Shown here piece after piece: positions 1 to 8,261 of a DNA stretch of 64,000 bases. The notes under the pieces were generated by a model, which did not search any database, had not been told where the DNA came from, and saw nothing but the letters and a program-made list of their open reading frames with translations. The DNA lies in NCBI GenBank assembly GCA_002354335.1, contig DELI01000007.1:1-64000 (forward strand), given 5' to 3'. The position numbers and the translations under genes are program-made. The stretch is from Sphingobacterium sp. UBA2700 (GTDB taxonomy: Bacteria > Bacteroidota > Bacteroidia > Sphingobacteriales > Sphingobacteriaceae). Within the stretch, counting starts at the first letter, position 1; every line of letters starts with the position of its first letter.

Positions 1-24
1 CCTATGTCAGGACAAGACACAATA

Positions 25-56
25 CTCTAATATCTTATATCTAATGTCTCACATCT
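25..56 (-). repeat. TAGAT-type intergenic repeat, copy 1
   Basis: A simple AT-rich repeat built from TAGATATTAGA-like units. It reads on the plus strand as CTAATATCTTATATCTAATG followed by TCTCACATCT. The reverse complement of this segment matches 27617-27646 closely, and related copies lie at 28043-28064, 29874-29903 and 30283-30320. All lie between genes, several directly after stop codons. What lies upstream of it is outside the window. Confidence 0.6.
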
Positions 57-66
57 ACGACCAGCC

Positions 67-105
67 CTAGGTCTAAATACTAAGTACTAAGTACTAACTA
101 CTATC
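67..105 (+). repeat. TACTAAGTACTAACTACTA repeat, copy 1
   Basis: A run of TACTAAG/TACTAAC units preceded by TAGGTCT. Closely similar stretches occur at 27711-27743 and 28071-28109 in the same orientation. In each place it sits close to a TAGAT-type repeat, so the two form a recurring pair in this genome's intergenic DNA. No function is evident. Confidence 0.6.
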
Positions 106-124
106 AAAATAACATAAGCTTGAT

Positions 125-153
125 TTTGCGTAATCCTACTTTTCATATCTTTT
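125..153 (+). promoter_or_regulatory. candidate surE promoter
   Basis: TTTG at 125-128, a 17-nt spacer and TATCTTTT at 146-153 match the Bacteroidota -33/-7 pattern except for the last base. The expected start site lies about 10 nt before the surE ATG. Confidence 0.4.
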
Positions 154-168
154 CTCTAACTTAGCGAT

Positions 169-948
169 ATGTCGAAAAAGAAACCTACTATACTTGTCGT
201 AAATGACGACGGAATCACTGCTCCGGGCATTAAGGTGCTATTGGAAGTTATGCAGGAAATCGGGGATGTTATTGTTGTGGCTCCTGATAGTCCACAATCG
301 GGCATGGGACACGCGATTACGATCGGTAGACCTTTACGATTAGATAAGATTGATTTATATCCTGGAGTGGAGATGTACAAATGCTCCGGGACGCCTGTTG
401 ACTGTGTTAAATTGGCGGTTAACAAGATATTTAAAGGCAAGAAGCCTGATTTATGTGTTTCGGGTATCAATCATGGGTTGAACTATTCGATCAATGTGTT
501 GTATTCCGGAACGATGTCGGCTGCGGTTGAGGGAGCTATTGAGGATATTCCTTCGATAGGATTTTCATTGGATGATTTCTCGCATAACGCTGATTTTTCG
601 CATACGAGATCCTATGTAAAGACCATTGCGCAGCAGGTGCTGTTGAATGGTCTTCCTAAGAATACCTTGGTGAATGTTAATTTCCCGAATATTTCGAAGG
701 AGATTCATGGTATTAAGGTTTGCCGTCAGGCGAATGCGAAGTGGTTTGAGGAGTTCGATGAGCGCTTAGACCCATACAACAGAGAATACTTTTGGATGAC
801 GGGCAACTTCCTACTACAGGATCGCGGTGAGGATACGGATGTTTATGCCTTGGCGAATGGCTTTGTCTCTATTGTTCCGACGCAATTTGACATGACAGCG
901 CATCATGCTATTCCGGAGTTGAATTCTTGGAGTTTTGACGATAAGTAA
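169..948 (+). CDS. surE: 5'/3'-nucleotidase SurE
   Basis: SurE is a cytoplasmic, divalent-metal-dependent phosphatase that removes phosphate from nucleoside 5'- and 3'-monophosphates. The 259-residue protein has the family's usual length. The N-terminal NDDG motif gives the metal ligands Asp13 and Asp14; Ser44 (in SPQSG) and Asn101 (in SGINHG) fit the remaining two. The ATG at 169 is the only start that keeps the conserved N-terminal strand. A small membrane protein gene begins 3 nt after the stop and mqnD follows, so the three are probably cotranscribed. Nothing unusual is seen. Confidence 0.95.
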   Translation: MSKKKPTILVVNDDGITAPGIKVLLEVMQEIGDVIVVAPDSPQSGMGHAITIGRPLRLDKIDLYPGVEMYKCSGTPVDCVKLAVNKIFKGKKPDLCVSGINHGLNYSINVLYSGTMSAAVEGAIEDIPSIGFSLDDFSHNADFSHTRSYVKTIAQQVLLNGLPKNTLVNVNFPNISKEIHGIKVCRQANAKWFEEFDERLDPYNREYFWMTGNFLLQDRGEDTDVYALANGFVSIVPTQFDMTAHHAIPELNSWSFDDK

Positions 949-951
949 GAG

Positions 952-1212
952 ATGAAGAATAGTCTTTTATTAGGTCTGATCTTGGGGATCATCAGTCCGG
1001 CATTAGCATATTATTTAACTGAATTTACGGAATTGCAACTGCAGCTATTCCCAACGAAGCCTGCGGGTTTCTATGTGCTTGCTGCGACGATAAATCTCGT
1101 CTCTGCATGGATTTCGCATAAGAAGGGCTTTGACAAGATCGCAACGGGATTGATCTTGGCGACTTTCTTGGGCATGCTGTGGCTAATTTTTACAAAGAAT
1201 ATTTCAATATAG
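952..1212 (+). CDS. small membrane protein, unknown function
   Basis: An 86-residue protein that I do not recognise as a named family. It has three hydrophobic segments at about residues 3-21, 36-53 and 63-82, with a short lysine-containing loop (HKKGFDK) between the second and third. It is therefore probably an integral inner-membrane protein with three helices. It starts 3 nt after surE stops and ends shortly before mqnD, so it is likely translated from the same message. Uninterrupted coding and tight packing support it as a real gene. Confidence 0.75.
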   Translation: MKNSLLLGLILGIISPALAYYLTEFTELQLQLFPTKPAGFYVLAATINLVSAWISHKKGFDKIATGLILATFLGMLWLIFTKNISI

Positions 1213-1234
1213 GCCTTTGGGCTGCTTTTTAGAT

Positions 1235-2107
1235 ATGGAAAAATTGACATTGGGCTTCTCGCCCTGTCCGAATGATACATTTATTTTCGATGCGTTAATT
1301 CATGGAAAGATTGACACCGAGGGGCTTCAGTTCCACGTGGAATATCACGATGTGGAAACGCTGAATGAAAAGGCTTTTGCTAATGATTTGGATATCACCA
1401 AATTAAGCTATCATGCTTTTGCCTATGCTGTGGAGGACTACGAATTGTTGGATGCCGGGAGTGCTTTAGGCTTCGGCGTGGGGCCACTGCTGATCTGCAA
1501 GGATGAGGCTTTAGCCGCACAATTGGGAAGTTATGCTGGGGCTGAATTGCCCGAAGAGTTTGCGAATCTCAAGGTTGGTATTCCCGGTAAATATACCACC
1601 GCGAACTTTCTGTTAGGTTTAGCCTATCCAGGCTTGCAGAACAAACAAGAGATGGTATTCTCGGATATCGAGGCATCTTTATTGGATGGCAGCATCGATG
1701 TGGGGCTGATTATCCATGAAAATAGGTTCACCTATATGGATAAGGGTCTGCATAAAATTGCTGACCTCGGCGATTTTTGGGAAAAAACGACAGGTTCGCC
1801 AATTCCATTGGGTGGGATTGTCATCAAGCGTTCATTGCCCCAGGAAGTCAAAGAAAAGGTCAATCGCTTGTTGAAGGAAAGTGTTCGATATGCCTTTGCG
1901 AATCCTAAATCCGGTATAGATTATATCCGTTCGCATGCGCAGGAAATGGAAGAAGAGGTGATGTATAAACACATCGAATTGTACGTGAATAGCTATTCGG
2001 AAGAGCTTGGAGAGGAAGGCCGGCGTGCGGTGAATCGGATGTTCGATAAGGCTCGGACATTGAATCTGATTCCGACGACCTCGAAAAATATATATTTAAT
2101 AAAATAA
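1235..2107 (+). CDS. mqnD: 1,4-dihydroxy-6-naphthoate synthase (MqnD family)
   Basis: MqnD converts cyclic dehypoxanthinyl futalosine to 1,4-dihydroxy-6-naphthoate in the futalosine route to menaquinone. The N-terminal LGFSPCPNDTF segment (residues 6-16) and the following DALIHGKIDTEGL and ITKLSYHAFA stretches are typical of MqnD, which has a periplasmic-binding-protein-like fold. I chose the ATG at 1235, giving 290 residues. A TTG at 1217 in frame would add six unlikely residues (MGCFLD). It follows the small membrane protein by 22 nt. No other menaquinone gene lies in the window. The related MqnA family is the main alternative, but the SPCPND motif favours MqnD. Confidence 0.88.
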   Translation: MEKLTLGFSPCPNDTFIFDALIHGKIDTEGLQFHVEYHDVETLNEKAFANDLDITKLSYHAFAYAVEDYELLDAGSALGFGVGPLLICKDEALAAQLGSYAGAELPEEFANLKVGIPGKYTTANFLLGLAYPGLQNKQEMVFSDIEASLLDGSIDVGLIIHENRFTYMDKGLHKIADLGDFWEKTTGSPIPLGGIVIKRSLPQEVKEKVNRLLKESVRYAFANPKSGIDYIRSHAQEMEEEVMYKHIELYVNSYSEELGEEGRRAVNRMFDKARTLNLIPTTSKNIYLIK

Positions 2108-2153
2108 TTGTTAAAAAAGATTTGGGAAACTGTTAGTTATCATCTGTATTAAC

Positions 2154-2161
2154 TAAATTTG
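2154..2161 (+). promoter_or_regulatory. possible secA -7 element
   Basis: TAAATTTG fits the TAnnTTTG -7 consensus and lies 76 nt before the secA ATG, in the 129-nt gap after mqnD. No well-spaced TTTG box is present upstream, so this is weak. Confidence 0.3.
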
Positions 2162-2236
2162 CCCGATTAATGTCAAAATGTCTGCTACTAGGGTTTGGAG
2201 CCATTATTGTACATGCCAATACAGAAATAGAGAATT

Positions 2237-5200
2237 ATGTTAAAATTTTTAAGCAAATTATTCGGCAGTAAGTCTGAAAGAGATATCAAAGGGGTACAAC
2301 CGATTGTACAGAAGATTAAGGATGAGTACGAGAAGCTATCGGGCTTGAGCCATGATGAACTGCGTGGAAAAACCCTAGCATTTAAGAGCAGAATTGCTGA
2401 ATATTTGCAAGAAATCGATAAAGAAATCAACGACTTGAAACTACATGCGGAGGCTACCGAAGACATGGAAGACAAGACGGCAACTTACGAGAAAGTTGAT
2501 AAATTAACCAAAGACCGCGACAAGAAATTAGAAGAGGTATTAGCGGAAATCCTCCCGGAAGCCTTTGCGGTTGTCAAAGAAACAGCACGTCGTTTTACTG
2601 AAAATAAAGAAATCAAGGTTACAGCGAGCCAATTTGATAGAGATCTAGCGGTTCGTAAGCCAAACGTTACGATTGATGGCGAGTTTGCCATCTGGAAAAA
2701 TAGCTGGACGGCAGCAGGTACAGATGTAACCTGGAACATGGTTCACTATGACGTACAGTTGATCGGTGGTATTGTATTGCACCAGGGAAAGATTGCTGAG
2801 ATGTCTACGGGTGAGGGTAAAACATTAGTAGGTACATTGCCTACTTACTTAAATGCCCTATCTGGCCAAGGTATTCACATCGTAACGGTCAATGATTACT
2901 TAGCACGTCGTGACTCGGAGTGGAATGGTCCTATCTTCGAATTCCACGGTTTGAGCGTAGATTGTATCGACAAGCACCAGCCGAACTCACAACAACGTCG
3001 TCAGGCATATCAGGCAGATATCGTTTATGGAACAAACAATGAGTTTGGTTTCGACTATTTGCGTGATAATATGACGAATACCAAAGAGTCGATGGTTCAG
3101 CGTAAATTGCACTTTGCAATGATCGATGAGGTTGACTCGGTATTAATTGACGATGCACGTACGCCGTTGATTATTTCCGGTCCTATCCCATTGGGCGATC
3201 AGCATGAGTTTTACCAGTTAAAACCAAGAATCGAACGTTTAGTAAATGCGCAAAAAGCGTATATCAATACGGTATTGAACCAAGCGAAGAAAGCAATTGC
3301 GGAAGGCGATACAGACGTTGAAAAAGGAGGTTTAGCCCTATTCCGTGCTTACCGCGGTTTACCGAAGAATAAAGCTTTAATCAAGTTCTTAAGTGAGGGA
3401 AATCACCGTCAGATCTTACAGAAGGTTGAAAACTACTATATGCAGGAGCAGAACCGTCATATGCCGAAGGCAGATGCGGAATTGTTCTTTGTAATCGATG
3501 AGAAAAACAATCAAGTAGAGCTTACAGAGAAAGGTATTGAATTAATTACAGCGACTGGAGAAGATCCAAGCTTCTTTATCTTACCAGACGTAGGTACGGA
3601 GATTGCGGAAATCGAAAAAACAGATATCCCGGTTGAAGAGAAAGCGCAGCGTAAAGAAGAGTTGATGCGTGATTACTCGGTAAAAGCAGAGCGTATTCAC
3701 TCAATCAACCAGTTGTTGAAAGCATACACTTTATTTGAGATCGATGATCAATACATCGTTGATGAAGGTAAAGTAAAGATTGTCGATGAGCAAACAGGTC
3801 GTATTATGGATGGTCGTCGTTATTCTGACGGTCTACACCAAGCGATCGAGGCGAAAGAAAATGTAAAAGTAGAGGACGCGACACAAACTTACGCGACGAT
3901 TACCTTACAGAACTATTTCCGTATGTACCATAAGTTATCAGGGATGACGGGTACTGCCTCTACAGAAGCGGGTGAGCTTTGGGAAATCTACAAATTAGAC
4001 GTGGTAGAGATTCCAACAAACAAAGGAATTCAACGTGATGACCGTCAGGATTTTATCTATCGTACGGCTCGCGAAAAATATAATGCAGTAGCACAAGAGA
4101 TTCAGACCTTGACAGAGGCAGGCCGTCCGGTATTGGTTGGTACAACTTCAGTTGAGATTTCAGAATTATTAAGCCGTATGTTGAAGCTTCGTGGTGTTAA
4201 GCACAACGTATTGAACGCGAAGTTGCACCAGAAAGAGGCAGATATCGTAGCAGAAGCTGGTCGTCCGGGCCAAGTTACTATTGCGACGAACATGGCAGGT
4301 CGTGGTACGGATATTAAATTGACGGAAGAGGTTATCAATGCGGGTGGTTTAGCGATCATCGGTACGGAGCGCCACGAGTCTCGTCGTGTTGACCGTCAGT
4401 TAAGAGGTCGTGCGGGACGTCAGGGTGACCCAGGTTCGTCACAGTTCTTCGTTTCCTTAGAAGATCCGTTGATGCGTTTATTTGCGTCAGAGCGTATCTC
4501 TAACCTCATGGTTAAGATGGGTGTTGAAGATGGTGAAGTGATGCAACACAGTATGTTGACAAAATCTATCGAGCGTGCGCAACGTAAAGTAGAAGAGAAC
4601 AACTTCGGTATACGTAAGCGTTTGTTAGAGTATGACGACGTGATGAACTCGCAACGTAATGTAATTTACACCAAACGTAAGAATGCATTGTTCGGAGAGC
4701 GTTTAGACGTAGATTTGAACAATACCATCTATGATGTTGTAGAGGATATCGTATTAGAGGCGAAAGAAGACAATAACTTCGACGAGTTCCAAATTGAGGT
4801 AATCCGCGTATTTGCTATCAATCCGGAGATTTCTAAAGAGGAATTTGCATCGACTTCAGGAAATGATTTAGTAGAGAAATTGTTTACTCAGGTAATCAAT
4901 TACTACCATAAGAAAGCGGAAAACATCGCAGCGATGACATTGCCAGTATTGACCAATGTGATGGCTGAGCGTGGCGGAATGATTGAAAATATCGTAATTC
5001 CTTTCACCGATGGTATTCGTGGCATTCAAGTTGCTTCAAATTTGAAGAAAGCAGTAGAAAGTAACGGTAAGGATGTGTTCAGATCATTTGAAAAAGGCAT
5101 TGTATTAGCCTTGATCGATGAGGCTTGGAAAGAACACCTTCGTGAGATGGATGATTTGAAACAATCTGTTCAGAATGCTGTTTATGAACAAAAAGATCCT

Positions 5201-5536
5201 ATTATTATCTATAAAATGGAGGCTTACAACTTGTTTAAAAGCATGTTAGCTTCTATGAATAAAGATATCGTTAGTTTCTTATTTAAAGGAGAGATTCCGG
5301 GACAACAACAGGAAGCAGAAAATATCCAAGCTGCTCGTCCGGAGGCTCCAAAGGTAAAAACAACGGAAACAAAAGAGGAACTTAGTTCACCAACAGGCGT
5401 GAGTGAAGAGGATTTGAATACACAGGAACCGCAGGTCACTCAACCGATTCGTAAAGAACAAGAGGTTGGAAGAAATGATGAGTGTCCTTGTGGATCAGGT
5501 CTTAAATACAAGAACTGTCACGGAAAACAAGGTTAA
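2237..5536 (+). CDS. secA: protein translocase ATPase subunit SecA
   Basis: SecA is the motor ATPase that drives preproteins through SecYEG at the inner membrane. The 1,099-residue protein is about 200 longer than the E. coli enzyme; Bacteroidota SecAs carry extra sequence in and around the first nucleotide-binding domain, here between about residues 320 and 480. Visible motifs are the Walker A box STGEGKT (190-196), DEVD (297-300), the second nucleotide-binding domain with TNMAGRGTDI and RQLRGRAGRQGDPG, and a C-terminal zinc-binding SEC-C motif with Cys1083, Cys1085, Cys1094 and His1095. The C-terminal linker (about 1025-1075) is low complexity. The SPOR gene starts 8 nt downstream. Confidence 0.98.
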   Translation: MLKFLSKLFGSKSERDIKGVQPIVQKIKDEYEKLSGLSHDELRGKTLAFKSRIAEYLQEIDKEINDLKLHAEATEDMEDKTATYEKVDKLTKDRDKKLEEVLAEILPEAFAVVKETARRFTENKEIKVTASQFDRDLAVRKPNVTIDGEFAIWKNSWTAAGTDVTWNMVHYDVQLIGGIVLHQGKIAEMSTGEGKTLVGTLPTYLNALSGQGIHIVTVNDYLARRDSEWNGPIFEFHGLSVDCIDKHQPNSQQRRQAYQADIVYGTNNEFGFDYLRDNMTNTKESMVQRKLHFAMIDEVDSVLIDDARTPLIISGPIPLGDQHEFYQLKPRIERLVNAQKAYINTVLNQAKKAIAEGDTDVEKGGLALFRAYRGLPKNKALIKFLSEGNHRQILQKVENYYMQEQNRHMPKADAELFFVIDEKNNQVELTEKGIELITATGEDPSFFILPDVGTEIAEIEKTDIPVEEKAQRKEELMRDYSVKAERIHSINQLLKAYTLFEIDDQYIVDEGKVKIVDEQTGRIMDGRRYSDGLHQAIEAKENVKVEDATQTYATITLQNYFRMYHKLSGMTGTASTEAGELWEIYKLDVVEIPTNKGIQRDDRQDFIYRTAREKYNAVAQEIQTLTEAGRPVLVGTTSVEISELLSRMLKLRGVKHNVLNAKLHQKEADIVAEAGRPGQVTIATNMAGRGTDIKLTEEVINAGGLAIIGTERHESRRVDRQLRGRAGRQGDPGSSQFFVSLEDPLMRLFASERISNLMVKMGVEDGEVMQHSMLTKSIERAQRKVEENNFGIRKRLLEYDDVMNSQRNVIYTKRKNALFGERLDVDLNNTIYDVVEDIVLEAKEDNNFDEFQIEVIRVFAINPEISKEEFASTSGNDLVEKLFTQVINYYHKKAENIAAMTLPVLTNVMAERGGMIENIVIPFTDGIRGIQVASNLKKAVESNGKDVFRSFEKGIVLALIDEAWKEHLREMDDLKQSVQNAVYEQKDPIIIYKMEAYNLFKSMLASMNKDIVSFLFKGEIPGQQQEAENIQAARPEAPKVKTTETKEELSSPTGVSEEDLNTQEPQVTQPIRKEQEVGRNDECPCGSGLKYKNCHGKQG

Positions 5537-5544
5537 GAAATAAA

Positions 5545-6003
5545 ATGATTAGAAAAGGATTTATTGTAGGTTGCTTCTTTTTAGTTTTGTGCCAATTTGC
5601 ACAAGCACAAGAAGGAAAGGTATTAGTTGTTAAGGATTCATTGATTGGGCTTTTACAGGAATATCGCGCATACTATGCAATAAATCCTTCTACTTCTACC
5701 AAGACCCCTATTACCTTGGAGGAGAAGAAAATCGATAAGCGTTATGCTAAGCGGGTAAAGGTTCGCGGTTTCCGCGTTCAGATTTATTCCGGTAGCAACA
5801 GAACCGAGGCTACGAATGTTCAGAATAGCTTTCTGCGTCAAAACAGTGACATGGGAGCTTATTTAGACTATGTAGAGCCTAATTATCGGGTAAAAGTCGG
5901 TGATTTCACCAGCCGTTCAGCAGCAACGGAATATATGAGACGTCTTCGCGGGACATATAGAAATGTCTTTGTATTTGTCGAAGATGTTTGGGTATGGCAA
6001 TAG
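5545..6003 (+). CDS. exported SPOR-domain protein
   Basis: A 152-residue secreted protein with a signal peptide (residues 1 to about 21, ending FAQAQ). The mature part has a SPOR domain at about 72-150, starting at VRGFRVQIYSGSNR and including YLDYVEPNYRVKVGDF and AATEYMRRLRG. SPOR domains bind septal peptidoglycan strands lacking stem peptides, so a periplasmic role at the cell wall is likely. The gene starts 8 nt after secA and its stop overlaps the earliest possible start of the M20 gene, which indicates cotranscription. There is no catalytic domain, so it is probably a structural or recruiting protein. Confidence 0.85.
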   Translation: MIRKGFIVGCFFLVLCQFAQAQEGKVLVVKDSLIGLLQEYRAYYAINPSTSTKTPITLEEKKIDKRYAKRVKVRGFRVQIYSGSNRTEATNVQNSFLRQNSDMGAYLDYVEPNYRVKVGDFTSRSAATEYMRRLRGTYRNVFVFVEDVWVWQ

Positions 6004-6014
6004 CGGAGAATAGC

Positions 6015-7205
6015 ATGTCTAATATCAAACAAAAGATTCAAGACCTCGCTGAAGTATATTATCAAGACACAATAGCCAACAGAAGACATTTGCACCAACA
6101 CCCGGAGCTGTCTTTTGAAGAATACAATACCTCAGCCTTCATTCAACAAATTTTAAGAGATTTAAATATCCCCTTCAGCATTATGGCCAATACGGGCATT
6201 GTTGCAGAGATTAAGGGCGATATTCCTTCGGATAAGGTTTTGGCCTTGCGCGCAGATATGGATGCTTTGCCTATAACCGAGGTGGAAGGAAGGCCGTATG
6301 GTTCTCAGAACCCTGGTGTGATGCATGCCTGTGGGCATGACGTTCATACCTCCTCCTTAATTGGGGTGGCAAAGATCTTAAATGATCTGAAAGGCGAATT
6401 GCCGGGTACTATCCGTTTGATTTTCCAACCTGGGGAAGAAAGACTACCTGGTGGAGCTTCGCTCATGATTAAGGAAGGTGCTTTGAAGAATCCGGAGCCT
6501 ATCGGTATTGTCGGGCAGCATGTGATGCCGTTTCTGGAGACAGGAACAGTAGGATTTCGTTCCGGCAAATACATGGCTTCCTGCGATGAATTGTTTATGA
6601 CGATTCGCGGAAAAGGAGGACATGGCGCACATCCGCATCAGAATATTGATCCTATTGCTATCTCGGCACAGATTATAACAGCGCTACAGCAGATTGTTAG
6701 CCGCAGTGCAGACCCACGTATCCCAACGGTACTTTCCTGGGGAAAAATTATCGGCAATGGGGCTACCAATATTATTCCTGAAGAGGTTTATATGGAAGGC
6801 ACCTTCCGTACGTTTGATGAGGTTTGGCGTGCTGAGGCGCATGAGAAGATGCTGAAGCTAGCTGTTGGAATTGCAGACAGCATGGGTGCTACCTGCGAGT
6901 TTGAAGTCAGAAAAGGCTATCCATTCTTAATTAACGAGACGGGAATTACCGAGGCGTCCAGAGCGTATGCCGAAGACTATTTGGGTAAAGAGAAGGTCGT
7001 TGAATTGGACTTGTGGCCGGCAGCGGAGGATTTCTCCTATTATTCGCAAGAGATTTCCGCTTGTTTCTACCGCTTAGGAACCGGAAATAAGGAGAAGGGC
7101 ATTCAATCTGCCGTTCATACGCCGACATTCGATATTGACGAAGAAGCTTTGAAAATCAGTATCGGACTGATGAGTTATATTGCCTTTCGTTATTTATCTG
7201 CTTAA
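6015..7205 (+). CDS. M20 family amidohydrolase (N-acyl-amino-acid hydrolase type)
   Basis: A zinc-dependent M20D-type peptidase/amidohydrolase that removes acyl groups from N-acylated amino acids; the natural substrate cannot be read from sequence. From the ATG at 6015 the protein has 396 residues. Motifs include ALRADMDALP (about 77-86), the metal-binding HACGHDVH (104-111) and GEERLPGGAS with the catalytic Glu pair near 141-142. The dimerisation domain follows at about 185-300. In-frame starts at 5988 and 5994 overlap the SPOR gene. The 6015 ATG has GGAG seven bases upstream and gives the normal N-terminus. Confidence 0.9.
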   Translation: MSNIKQKIQDLAEVYYQDTIANRRHLHQHPELSFEEYNTSAFIQQILRDLNIPFSIMANTGIVAEIKGDIPSDKVLALRADMDALPITEVEGRPYGSQNPGVMHACGHDVHTSSLIGVAKILNDLKGELPGTIRLIFQPGEERLPGGASLMIKEGALKNPEPIGIVGQHVMPFLETGTVGFRSGKYMASCDELFMTIRGKGGHGAHPHQNIDPIAISAQIITALQQIVSRSADPRIPTVLSWGKIIGNGATNIIPEEVYMEGTFRTFDEVWRAEAHEKMLKLAVGIADSMGATCEFEVRKGYPFLINETGITEASRAYAEDYLGKEKVVELDLWPAAEDFSYYSQEISACFYRLGTGNKEKGIQSAVHTPTFDIDEEALKISIGLMSYIAFRYLSA

Positions 7206-7206
7206 T

Positions 7207-7776
7207 ATGTCATCCCATCACATCGTACGTGAGAATCAGGAACCCGCTTTATTTGTCGTCGACCCACATAATATCGATTCGGAGTATTTAGGGCAACTGT
7301 TAGAGTGGAGCCCGACCATCATTACGCTGGCACAGCATTATGAGGTATTGGCGTCTTGGGGAATCAAAGTCGATGTATTGCTTGCGGATGGAAATATGGC
7401 AACAGATAAGGAAGAGCATTTGTTGGCAGTCCCCTACTCAAAAGACTACTATGCGGCATTATTTGCCTATCTGGAGAGCAAAAAGAATTACACCCTGAAT
7501 ATCGTTGTGGATCAGTTTGAAAAGGCTGATTTCCTAGCTTACCTACGTACTTTTACAATTAATTTTATCTCGAACGGTTTCAAATATGTGCTGCTACAAC
7601 AGTATGAGAAATGGCTACCTGCGGGATTAATTTTGCATTTACCTGATGCATATCATTTGACGGACAAGTTTAGTAATGTAAATTTACTAGACGCGAATCG
7701 ATTAGAAGTTCGCGAGGATGGTTTTGTGACCATGCAAAAGACAAATGATTACGTATTAATTGGTGAAGCCTTATGA
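7207..7776 (+). CDS. thiamine pyrophosphokinase-like protein lacking catalytic motifs
   Basis: The N-terminus (MSSHHIVRENQEPALFVVD, then LGQLLEWSP and LASWGIKVDVLLAD) strongly resembles the thiamine pyrophosphokinases of the Sphingobacteriaceae as I remember them, at 189 residues against about 210. In active enzymes the stretch after IKVDVLL reads GDFD(S), and later segments carry a DxxKTD-type motif and an RxDH motif. Here these positions read ADGNMA (60-65), PYSKDYYAAL (76-85) and FEKADFLAYLRT (104-115), so the acidic Mg-pyrophosphate ligands appear lost. It is probably a non-catalytic paralogue, or the resemblance is only to the fold. It starts 1 nt after the M20 stop and overlaps the next gene by 4 nt. 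Confidence 0.6.
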   Translation: MSSHHIVRENQEPALFVVDPHNIDSEYLGQLLEWSPTIITLAQHYEVLASWGIKVDVLLADGNMATDKEEHLLAVPYSKDYYAALFAYLESKKNYTLNIVVDQFEKADFLAYLRTFTINFISNGFKYVLLQQYEKWLPAGLILHLPDAYHLTDKFSNVNLLDANRLEVREDGFVTMQKTNDYVLIGEAL

Positions 7777-8261
7777 TCCAAATTGAAAGAGCAACAGCAG
7801 CAGACGCGGAAGTTATTCGCGATTTAGCATTAGCAACCTGGTATCCTACTTATAGCCCTGTTTTAGAGAAAGCGCAGATTGATTTTATGTTAGATCAGAG
7901 TTATTCTGTGGCAGCGCTGCAGGAGGGCATGCGCGAAGGAGCCGCCTTTTTTCTTTTTCTGGAAGATGGTATTGCGCAGGGTTTTATGAGCCTTTCTACG
8001 CATGCAGATAAAATCAGAATCGATAAACTCTATTTGTTGCCTGCCACACAGGGACGCGGCTTTGGGAAGATGATGATCGACTTTGCCGCAGAGGAAGCCT
8101 TGAAAAATGGTTTGTCGACTTTAGAATTAAATGTAAACCGATATAATAAAGCCTACCACTTCTACCTGAAACAGGGTTTTGAGGTAGTAGAGACGGTGGA
8201 TATTCCCTACTACCAATTTGTTCTGAATGACTATGTCATGCAGAAAAATCTAATCTCTTAG
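7773..8261 (+). CDS. GNAT family N-acetyltransferase
   Basis: A 162-residue acetyl-CoA-dependent acyltransferase of the GNAT fold; the substrate is not identifiable. The acetyl-CoA pyrophosphate-binding loop is LYLLPATQGRGFGKMM (motif A, about residues 90-105, Q/RxxGxG/A type), followed by LELNVNRYNKAYHFYLKQGF typical of motif B. It overlaps the upstream TPK-like gene by an ATGA junction, so the two are translationally coupled. Its 3' end overlaps the convergent M28 peptidase gene by 12 nt. Confidence 0.88.
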   Translation: MIQIERATAADAEVIRDLALATWYPTYSPVLEKAQIDFMLDQSYSVAALQEGMREGAAFFLFLEDGIAQGFMSLSTHADKIRIDKLYLLPATQGRGFGKMMIDFAAEEALKNGLSTLELNVNRYNKAYHFYLKQGFEVVETVDIPYYQFVLNDYVMQKNLIS

